From assembly GCA_026985625.1 (NCBI GenBank), contig JALSQC010000028.1, positions 1-5,225 on the forward strand: a stretch of DNA of 5,225 nucleotides, in the 5' to 3' direction. The notes under the pieces are model-generated. The model saw nothing but the letters and a program-made list of their open reading frames with translations. It was not told the DNA's origin and did not search any database. The stretch comes from Bacteroidales bacterium (lineage in GTDB: Bacteria; Bacteroidota; Bacteroidia; Bacteroidales; JAFGXI01). A program made the position numbers and the translations under genes. Of the stretch, positions 1 to 5,225 are shown piece by piece. How positions within the stretch are numbered: the stretch's first letter is position 1; each line of letters starts with the position of its first letter.

Positions 1-2060
1 TAGGCTCCGGAGCAGATGCAATAGGTTCGTTTAGTTTTGCCGTAGGTTCAATTGGTTTGGATTCGGCAGGTAATACTACTTCGCCTACAACAGCAATTGG
101 AAATTATTCTTATGCTTTTGGTATGGGCTCGGTAGCAAGTAATCAGGGATCGTTTGCTTTTGGAACGCAAGATACTTCTTCTGGAGGATATTCTTTGGCA
201 ATGGGATATAAAACAAAAGCTACAGGATGGTTTTCTACAACAATGGGAGTAGGAACAACAGCAGGAGGTTCTTCATCAACAGCAATGGGAAACGAAACAA
301 CAGCCAACGGAGATAAGTCTACTGCTATGGGGTATAGAACAACTGCCGATGGTTGGATTTCAACAGCAATAGGTGGTTGGACAACAGCTGATAATAGTTT
401 CTCTTTTGCATCTGGTTATTCTTCAATAGCACATGGTTATGCTTCTACTGCAATGGGCGATTCCTCAGTTGCAAATGGAGAATCTTCGATAGCAATGGGA
501 GAAAAATCAATAGCAGATTCTGAAAACTCTATTGCAATAGGACAAAGATGTAATGCAGGTGGTGTTGCTTCTGTTGCTATAGGTTATGGAAATAATTCTT
601 TGGGTATTAGTTCTACTTCTATTGGTTTACAAAATACATGTACAGGAACTAACGGAGCAATTTCTTTGGGATATAGAGATACAACATCAGGAAATTATGG
701 AGCTATTTCTACAGGTAGTTATACATCGGCAAAAGGAAAATCTTCTATTACTGCAGGGCAATATTCTGTAGCTGTTGGAGATTATTCCGTAGCTATGGGA
801 GATAATACAAAATCTATCGGACAATCGTCGGTATCAATTGGAACGGGAAGTATATCTAATGCATCTTATTCTGTAACATTAGGAACAGGTTGTGTAAGTG
901 ATAATTTAGCAACATCTTCGGTTGCTATGGGAAACCAAACATATACAGGCGGCGAAAACTCGTTTGCTTGTGGTGACTTGGATTCTACATTTGCTTCGGG
1001 TTCTGTAGCTCTCGGACGCTTAAATAAAGCAAAAGGGATAAATTCTTTTACAGCAGGTTATTCTAACGAATCTACAGGAATGTATTCCGTTGCATTATGC
1101 CGTCAAACAACGGCAAGTGGTTCCAGCTCATTTGCCTCAGGTAGCCAAACAATAGCAAGTGGTTCCAGTTCTTTTGCATCAGGATACCAAACAACGGCAA
1201 GTGGTGATTATGCATTGGCTTTTGGTAATCAAACAATGGCAAGTGGCTCATATTCATCGGCTTTTGGCAGATATTCAGAAGCATTGGGAGAAGGAACTTT
1301 TTCTGTTGGATACCAAAATAAAGCTTATGGTACTTATTCTGTTGCTATGGGAAAGACATCTATAACTAACGGAAAATATTCAATAGTATCGGGTAATTCA
1401 AGTAAAACAAACGGTGATTATTCTACTGCTATCGGAGATCATGTATATTCCAATTCATATTCCGAATTTGTTGTAGGTATGTATAACGATACGTCATTAT
1501 CTACAAGCACATCTTCATCTGTATTTACAGATCCTGTATTTATTGTAGGAAATGGAGTGTCTGGTTTTAGGCGTAATGCAATGGTAATTTTAAAAAATGG
1601 TGAAGTATATATGCACAATGTTTATAATTCCACTGTAGGATCTACAAATAGAGACTTATATATTGACGATACCGGAAAAATAGGTTATTTGTCGTCGGCT
1701 CGCAGATTTAAAAAGAATATTAAACCGATGGAAAATATTGATTGGTTATACGATTTAAAACCTGTAAATTATATATATAAATCAGACAAAAAAGGAATAA
1801 AACAATATGGATTAATTGCCGAAGATGTTGAAAAAGTAAATCCGTTATTTGTGAGCTATAATGAAAACGGACAAATACAAACGGTAAATTATAGCCATTT
1901 TATTTCTCCAATGATAAAAGCTATTAAAGATCAAAAACAAGAAATTGAATTATTAAAAAAACAAAATGCCGAATTATTAAAAAAAGTAAGCGAAATAAAT
2001 AATTTAAAAGCAGAACTTGATAATATTAAACAATTATTAGAGATTAAAGCAGAAAAATAA
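1..2060 (+). CDS. YadA-like head repeat protein with C-terminal peptidase S74 (intramolecular chaperone) domain, 5'-partial
   Basis: Partial at the left edge: the frame is open from the first full codon at position 3. The TTG at 57 is an ordinary Leu inside the repeats, not a start. Residues are counted from that Leu. Residues 1-460, plus 18 codons before them, are a continuous array of about thirty 14-residue units of the form xxAxGxxSxAxG, the Hep_Hag/YadA head pattern, known to fold as a trimeric left-handed beta-roll. Residues 461-546 are a connector containing RRNAMVILKNG (505-515), a stretch I recall from Bacteroidota and phage fibre-like proteins. Residues 547 onward match peptidase S74: SARRFKKNI (Ser547, Lys552 as the dyad), YGLIAEDVE, and VNYSHFISPMIKAI. 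Residues 619-667 form a Leu/Ile-rich coiled coil. By family knowledge, S74 helps trimer assembly and then cleaves itself off before the Ser, here after residue 546. No YadA barrel anchor or type IX secretion tail is seen. The role is inferred to be a secreted or surface fibre, possibly phage-derived. Confidence 0.93.
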   Translation, partial: GSGADAIGSFSFAVGSIGLDSAGNTTSPTTAIGNYSYAFGMGSVASNQGSFAFGTQDTSSGGYSLAMGYKTKATGWFSTTMGVGTTAGGSSSTAMGNETTANGDKSTAMGYRTTADGWISTAIGGWTTADNSFSFASGYSSIAHGYASTAMGDSSVANGESSIAMGEKSIADSENSIAIGQRCNAGGVASVAIGYGNNSLGISSTSIGLQNTCTGTNGAISLGYRDTTSGNYGAISTGSYTSAKGKSSITAGQYSVAVGDYSVAMGDNTKSIGQSSVSIGTGSISNASYSVTLGTGCVSDNLATSSVAMGNQTYTGGENSFACGDLDSTFASGSVALGRLNKAKGINSFTAGYSNESTGMYSVALCRQTTASGSSSFASGSQTIASGSSSFASGYQTTASGDYALAFGNQTMASGSYSSAFGRYSEALGEGTFSVGYQNKAYGTYSVAMGKTSITNGKYSIVSGNSSKTNGDYSTAIGDHVYSNSYSEFVVGMYNDTSLSTSTSSSVFTDPVFIVGNGVSGFRRNAMVILKNGEVYMHNVYNSTVGSTNRDLYIDDTGKIGYLSSARRFKKNIKPMENIDWLYDLKPVNYIYKSDKKGIKQYGLIAEDVEKVNPLFVSYNENGQIQTVNYSHFISPMIKAIKDQKQEIELLKKQNAELLKKVSEINNLKAELDNIKQLLEIKAEK
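1104..1271 (+). repeat. Four tandem 42-bp coding repeats in the head domain
   Basis: Four in-frame 42-bp units start at 1104, 1146, 1188 and 1230. They encode QTTASGSSSFASGS, QTIASGSSSFASGY, QTTASGDYALAFGN and QTMASGSYSSAFGR. Units 1 and 2 match at 34 of 42 bases, counted by hand. The first 18 bases of units 1 and 3 are identical (CAAACAACGGCAAGTGGT). Elsewhere in the head the 14-residue periodicity persists but the DNA has diverged, so this is probably the most recently expanded or homogenised stretch. Each unit corresponds to one turn of the predicted beta-roll, so gain or loss of a unit would keep the frame and change only fibre length. Confidence 0.85.
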
Positions 2061-2065
2061 TTTTT

Positions 2066-2096
2066 TTTGTATAAGAAATTAAAAATATTAAATTCG
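2066..2096 (+). promoter_or_regulatory. Bacteroidota-type promoter for the M3 peptidase gene
   Basis: TTTG at 2066-2069 fits the -33 element. After 19 bp, TAAATTCG at 2089-2096 matches the -7 element TAnnTTTG with one mismatch. The spacing suits this promoter class. Transcription would start near 2100, giving a leader of roughly 20-25 nt before the ATG at 2125. The region before the ATG is A/T-rich with no Shine-Dalgarno site, as is usual in this phylum. The sequence is AT-rich, so a chance match is possible. Confidence 0.5.
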
Positions 2097-2124
2097 CAAA
2101 TCAATAATAATAAAATAAAAATAC

Positions 2125-4263
2125 ATGAAAAATATAAAATTAATTTTATTATTTTATGTTGTTGCTATTATAACATCTTGTAATAATGTAAATATAAAAA
2201 ATAATGATAAAAAGTCTGAAAATATGAAAAATCCTTTATTAGAGGAATTTAATACACCATACGGAGTTCCTCCTTTTAACGATATAAAACCATCGGATTA
2301 TTTACCTGCTATAAAACAAGCCATACAACAACATAATGCCGAAATAAATAAAATTATTAACAATAAGGAAAACCCAACATTTAAAAATACAATCGAGGCT
2401 CTCGATTATTCGGGAGAGTTATTAGATAGAATAATGTCTATACTTGAGAATTTAACATCAGCCGAAACTAATGATTCATTACAAAAAGTAGAAAAAGAAG
2501 TATCGCCAATAATTACCGAACATTACAATAATATAAGTTTAAACAATAAATTATTTAAACGTATAAAATCGGTTTACGATAATAAAGAAAAATTTAAACT
2601 TAATACCGAACAAAATACTTTGTTAGAGAAATATTATAAAGATTTTACTCGCGAAGGAGCATTACTTAACGATTCCGATAAAGCAAAATTAAAAGAAATA
2701 AATAAAAAATTAGCAATGTTATCTATTCGTTTTGGCGACAATGTTTTAGCCGAAACAAATTCATATAAATTAATTATATCCGATAAAAACGATTTAAAAG
2801 GCTTGCCTCAATCGGTTATTGATGCTGCAGCAGATAAGGCAAAAGAGGATAGTTTAGACGGTAAATGGGTTTTTACAATTCAAAAACCAAGTTTTATACC
2901 ATTTTTAATGTATTCCGAAAAGCGAGAGTTGCGAAAACAAATTCAAGATGCATACCTAAAACATGCAGATAATGACAATAAATATGATAACAAACAAATT
3001 ATAAAGGATATTATAAGGTTAAGACACGAAAAAGCAAATATTTTAGGATATAAAAATTATGCATATTATGTTTTAGAAGAAAATATGGCAAAAACTCCCG
3101 ATAAAGTTTACAGTCTTATAAATAAACTAATGAAAGCATCGGTTAATAAAGCAATTAAAGAAAGAGAAATATTACAAAACTACATTAAAAGTTTAGGCGA
3201 TACTTTTAAACTGCAATATTACGATTGGTGGTATTATGCCGAAAAATATAAAAAACAAAAATATAATTTTAACGATGAAGTATTAAAACCATATTTCGAA
3301 CTTAATAATGTTCGTAATGGAGCTTTTATGGTAGCCAATAAATTATACGGAATAAATTTTAAGGAAATAAAAAATATTCCGGTATATAATCCCGATGTTA
3401 AAACATTTTTGGTTACCGATACAAACAATGTCGAATTAGGAATATTGTATATGGATTTCTTTGTTCGTCCGGGAAAAAGTAGCGGGGCATGGATGACAGC
3501 CTATAGAAAACAGTATAAAAAAGATGGAAAAAATGTTTTACCTATAATTTCAACAGTTTTTAATTTTTCGCGACCAAGTAAAGGAAACCCATCGTTATTA
3601 ACACTTGAAGAGGTAGAAACAGTATTCCATGAGTTTGGACACTCGTTGCAAGGACTATTAAGTAAATGCACATACAAAAAACTTTCGGGAACATCGGTTG
3701 CACAAGATTTTGTAGAGTTACCGTCGCAAGTTATGGAAAATTGGGCAAGCGACCCTCAAGTATTAAAACTATATGCAAAAAATTACAAAACAGGCGAAAT
3801 TATGCCCGATAGTTTGATAAAAAAAATAGAACAAGCACAACAATACAATCAAGGATTTGCAACAACCGAATATTTATCGGCAGCAATATTAGATATGGAT
3901 TGGCATACAAAAATTACCGATTTTGATAATATCGATGTAAGAAAATTCGAAAACGAGTCGATAAAAAATATGGGATTAATTCCCGAAATAAAAATAAGAT
4001 ACCGAAGCACATATTTTTCGCATATTTTCCAAGGAGGTTATGCTGTTGGATATTATGGATATGTTTGGGCTGCTATTCTTGATGCCGATGCTTTTCAGGC
4101 TTTTAAGGAAACGGGAGATGTATTTAATAAAAAATATGCCGATGCATTTCGTTCTAATATATTAGAAAAAGGAGGAACAGTTGACCCTATGAAATTATAT
4201 GTTAATTTTAGAGGACGACAACCAAAAATAGATGCTCTAATGCAAAAACGAGGATTAGAATAA
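2125..4263 (+). CDS. dcp: M3 family zinc metallopeptidase, peptidyl-dipeptidase Dcp type, predicted lipoprotein
   Basis: This 712-residue protein should remove dipeptides from the C-termini of oligopeptides, the known activity of Dcp. The N-terminus is a lipoprotein signal: Lys2/Lys5, a hydrophobic stretch at 6-16, and lipobox ITSC with Cys19 as the lipidation site. No acidic surface-export tag follows Cys19, so anchoring on the periplasmic side is inferred. The Dcp N-terminal helical region begins near residue 37 (PPFNDIKPSDYLPA, 49-62). The catalytic core has HEFGH (His502, Glu503, His506) and the third zinc ligand Glu531 in DFVELPSQ. The substrate-binding segment HIFQGGYAVGYYGYVW (633-648) carries His633, Tyr639 and Tyr646, equivalent to conserved M3 residues. 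It ends RGLE, typical of the family. Oddity: Gln509 occupies the position where E. coli Dcp has His (HEFGHTLH). An internal Met34 would give a 679-residue cytoplasmic form, close to E. coli Dcp, but the signal peptide and the promoter favour 2125. OpdA (prlC), another M3 member, is a less likely identity. Confidence 0.93.
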   Translation: MKNIKLILLFYVVAIITSCNNVNIKNNDKKSENMKNPLLEEFNTPYGVPPFNDIKPSDYLPAIKQAIQQHNAEINKIINNKENPTFKNTIEALDYSGELLDRIMSILENLTSAETNDSLQKVEKEVSPIITEHYNNISLNNKLFKRIKSVYDNKEKFKLNTEQNTLLEKYYKDFTREGALLNDSDKAKLKEINKKLAMLSIRFGDNVLAETNSYKLIISDKNDLKGLPQSVIDAAADKAKEDSLDGKWVFTIQKPSFIPFLMYSEKRELRKQIQDAYLKHADNDNKYDNKQIIKDIIRLRHEKANILGYKNYAYYVLEENMAKTPDKVYSLINKLMKASVNKAIKEREILQNYIKSLGDTFKLQYYDWWYYAEKYKKQKYNFNDEVLKPYFELNNVRNGAFMVANKLYGINFKEIKNIPVYNPDVKTFLVTDTNNVELGILYMDFFVRPGKSSGAWMTAYRKQYKKDGKNVLPIISTVFNFSRPSKGNPSLLTLEEVETVFHEFGHSLQGLLSKCTYKKLSGTSVAQDFVELPSQVMENWASDPQVLKLYAKNYKTGEIMPDSLIKKIEQAQQYNQGFATTEYLSAAILDMDWHTKITDFDNIDVRKFENESIKNMGLIPEIKIRYRSTYFSHIFQGGYAVGYYGYVWAAILDADAFQAFKETGDVFNKKYADAFRSNILEKGGTVDPMKLYVNFRGRQPKIDALMQKRGLE

Positions 4264-4323
4264 ATATTAAACTTAATATTAATCCTTCTTTATTCTTAAT
4301 AACTATTCAAAATTAAATAAGGG

Positions 4324-4342
4324 TAAGCCAAAGAAAGGCTTA
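4324..4342 (+). other. Small hairpin (6-bp stem) downstream of the peptidase gene
   Basis: TAAGCC (4324-4329) and GGCTTA (4337-4342) are perfect inverted repeats around a 7-nt A-rich loop. The stem lies 61 bases after the peptidase stop codon. No T-run follows, so it is not a convincing intrinsic terminator alone. It may act with the larger hairpin 15 bases further on. Confidence 0.4.
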
Positions 4343-4356
4343 ATATTGTATAATTA

Positions 4357-4388
4357 TAATCCGAGAAAATTAAATTTTTCTCGGGTTA
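4357..4388 (+). terminator. Long hairpin, candidate terminator between the peptidase gene and the rseC-rnf operon
   Basis: CCGAGAAAA (4361-4369) pairs perfectly with TTTTCTCGG (4376-4384) around the 6-nt loop TTAAAT. The stem extends outward by a T-G wobble and three A-T pairs to 4357 and 4388, giving 13 bp. This is the strongest secondary structure outside the genes, and its position fits termination of the peptidase transcript before the next promoter. Neither strand shows a clean T-run after the stem, so termination is inferred; 3'-end protection of the mRNA is an alternative role. Confidence 0.5.
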
Positions 4389-4440
4389 AACTAATTAATA
4401 AAATATGACATTTGGCATAATTTAAGACTAAAACATTACT

Positions 4441-4448
4441 TAATTTTG
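4441..4448 (+). promoter_or_regulatory. -7 promoter element (TAnnTTTG) ahead of the rseC-rnf operon
   Basis: TAATTTTG matches the Bacteroidota -7 element TAnnTTTG exactly, just ahead of the ATG at 4457. The nearest TTTG for a -33 element is at 4411-4414, a 26-bp gap that is longer than usual, so the -33 half is weak. If used, transcription would begin within a few bases of the ATG, giving a leaderless or nearly leaderless mRNA. Confidence 0.4.
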
Positions 4449-4456
4449 TTTTGTTT

Positions 4457-4882
4457 ATGATAAAAAAGAACGAGATATATCACGAAGGTATAATAAATAA
4501 TATCTCAAAAGATACTATTAACGTTAATATTATCTCAAAAGCATCGTGTATATCGTGTCAACTAAAATCGGTTTGTAGTGCATCAGATATAGAAGAAAAA
4601 ACTATAGAAATTCCAAATATTTATAACAATAATTATTCGATAGGAGATAAAGTTAATATTATTTTAAAAGAAAGTTTAGGATTAAAAGCACTTTTTTTAG
4701 GATACCTTTTACCATTTATTATTGTATTTACAACATTGTTAATAGCAAGTGCATTGACGAAAAACGAATTAAAAACGGGGTTAGTATCAATATTAATATT
4801 AATACCATATTACATTATATTATATTTAATTAAACCATATTTAAAAAAGACATTTACTTATAAACTAGAAAATAATTATTAA
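4457..4882 (+). CDS. rseC: RseC/MucC family membrane protein (SoxR-reducing/Rnf-associated type)
   Basis: This 141-residue protein has the RseC/MucC layout. A soluble N-terminal part contains a cysteine cluster C-x2-C-x5-C (Cys31, Cys34, Cys40), then a GDKV turn (63-66), and two membrane helices at about 76-99 and 107-125, ending in a short basic tail. RseC relatives are linked to sigma-E control and to reduction of SoxR in proteobacteria. In Bacteroidota the homologue commonly precedes rnfB, and its job there is uncertain; a role in Rnf assembly or in redox or Fe-S handling is inference. ATG 4457 is chosen over an in-frame TTG at 4451, which would add two residues but would sit almost on the promoter -7 element. 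There is no Shine-Dalgarno site. The stop lies three bases before the rnfB start, so co-transcription is very likely. Confidence 0.85.
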   Translation: MIKKNEIYHEGIINNISKDTINVNIISKASCISCQLKSVCSASDIEEKTIEIPNIYNNNYSIGDKVNIILKESLGLKALFLGYLLPFIIVFTTLLIASALTKNELKTGLVSILILIPYYIILYLIKPYLKKTFTYKLENNY

Positions 4883-4885
4883 AAA

Positions 4886-5225
4886 ATGAGTAATATAGTT
4901 TTATTTACAATAATAACTTTAAGTTCGATAGGAGTTATATCAGCAATAATTTTATATTTTGTTGCACAAAAATTTAAAGTTTACGAAGACCCTAAAATCG
5001 ACGAAATAGAAGAGGCTCTGCCAAATGCAAATTGCGGTGGCTGTGGTTATCCGGGTTGTAGAAATTTTGCCGAAGCATGCGTAAAAGCCGAAAATCTTAA
5101 CGATTTATATTGTCCTGTCGGAGGAAATGATACAATGATAAGTGTAGCCTCTATTCTTGGACAAGAAGTATCCGAAAAAGAAAAGCAAGTTGCCATAGTT
5201 CGATGCTCGGGGTCGCCCGATAAAA
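4886..5225 (+). CDS. rnfB: RnfB, electron transport complex subunit B, 3'-partial
   Basis: The first 113 residues are present and the gene runs off the right edge. An N-terminal membrane helix spans about residues 4-26 (ITLSSIGVISAIILYFVA). It is followed by the conserved linker EEALPNANCGGCGYPGC with a [4Fe-4S] motif C-x2-C-x4-C-x17-C (Cys50, Cys53, Cys58, Cys76), the Fe-S domain of RnfB. An additional Cys107 lies in VAIVRCSG, where I recall a Cys in many anaerobe RnfB proteins. The ferredoxin-like clusters expected further on are outside the window. RnfB is the ferredoxin-facing subunit of the Rnf complex, which couples electron transfer from reduced ferredoxin to NAD+ with Na+ or H+ export. 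The ATG sits three bases after the rseC stop in an A-rich context (TTAAAAAATG), with no Shine-Dalgarno site. The other rnf genes are expected to follow; this is inferred from the usual operon order. Confidence 0.94.
   Translation, partial: MSNIVLFTIITLSSIGVISAIILYFVAQKFKVYEDPKIDEIEEALPNANCGGCGYPGCRNFAEACVKAENLNDLYCPVGGNDTMISVASILGQEVSEKEKQVAIVRCSGSPDK

Noticed and set aside
57..59. TTG as the start codon of the repeat protein
   Set aside because: The same frame is open from position 3 and encodes further matching head repeats (GSGADAIGS, FSFAVGS), so the gene continues past the left edge.
586..1365. Open frames on both strands inside the head repeats
   Set aside because: They arise from the 42-base periodicity of the repeat DNA read in other frames; their predicted proteins are low-complexity and resemble no family.
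1..1460. The head repeats as a CRISPR array or non-coding satellite
   Set aside because: The units keep one open frame with a conserved protein pattern and diverged DNA; there are no identical repeats separated by unique spacers.
2061..2068. Run of eight T after the first gene as an intrinsic terminator
   Set aside because: No GC-rich hairpin precedes it; the preceding bases are A-rich coiled-coil coding sequence. It overlaps the -33 element of the next promoter instead.
3234..3428. Antisense open frame inside the peptidase gene
   Set aside because: It lies wholly within the strongly supported Dcp coding region and has no promoter or start signal of its own.
4263..4280. AATATTAA-AC-TTAATATT inverted repeat after the peptidase stop
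   Set aside because: The stem contains only A-T pairs and the loop is just two bases, so a stable hairpin is unlikely; such matches are expected by chance in DNA this AT-rich.
4451..4456. TTG at 4451 as the start of the rseC-like gene
   Set aside because: ATG at 4457 is only two codons on and is the stronger start; 4451 would lie directly against the -7 element.

Overview
The window looks like chromosomal DNA from a low-GC, probably anaerobic member of the Bacteroidota (Bacteroidales-like). The evidence is the very AT-rich coding DNA, A/T-rich start contexts without Shine-Dalgarno sites, matches to the Bacteroidota-type promoter (TTTG, then TAnnTTTG), a lipoprotein-type Dcp peptidase, and an rseC-like gene directly ahead of rnfB, an arrangement familiar from this phylum. 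No mobile element, RNA gene or CRISPR array was seen. The assignment is inferred from gene content and signals; no 16S or other marker is present.

Layout, all on the + strand. (1) Positions 1-2060 hold the 3' part of a large gene for a fibrous surface or tail-fibre-like protein. It has about thirty 14-residue YadA/Hep_Hag-type head repeats, a short connector, and a C-terminal peptidase S74 intramolecular chaperone domain with its Ser-Lys dyad intact, followed by a coiled coil. The gene is open at the left edge, so its true start and any signal peptide lie outside. (2) A 64-bp gap carries a good Bacteroidota promoter match. (3) Positions 2125-4263 encode a complete M3 family zinc metallopeptidase (peptidyl-dipeptidase Dcp type) with a lipoprotein signal. 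(4) The gap from 4264 to 4456 holds two hairpins, the second long and terminator-like, then a perfect -7 promoter element just ahead of the next start. (5) Positions 4457-4882 encode a small RseC/MucC-family membrane protein. (6) Three bases later rnfB begins and runs off the right edge at residue 113, with its [4Fe-4S] cysteine cluster in view.

There appear to be three transcription units: the adhesin-like gene, the peptidase with its own promoter, and the start of the rnf operon, which would encode a membrane ferredoxin:NAD+ oxidoreductase. The first two show no evident functional link with the rnf genes. The adhesin head DNA is far richer in G+C than the rest (28/60 in sampled lines, against 11-12/60 in sampled lines of the peptidase gene). 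The most unusual item is this self-trimming, repeat-built fibre protein with no visible membrane anchor; I found nothing that clearly amounts to a new multi-gene system.
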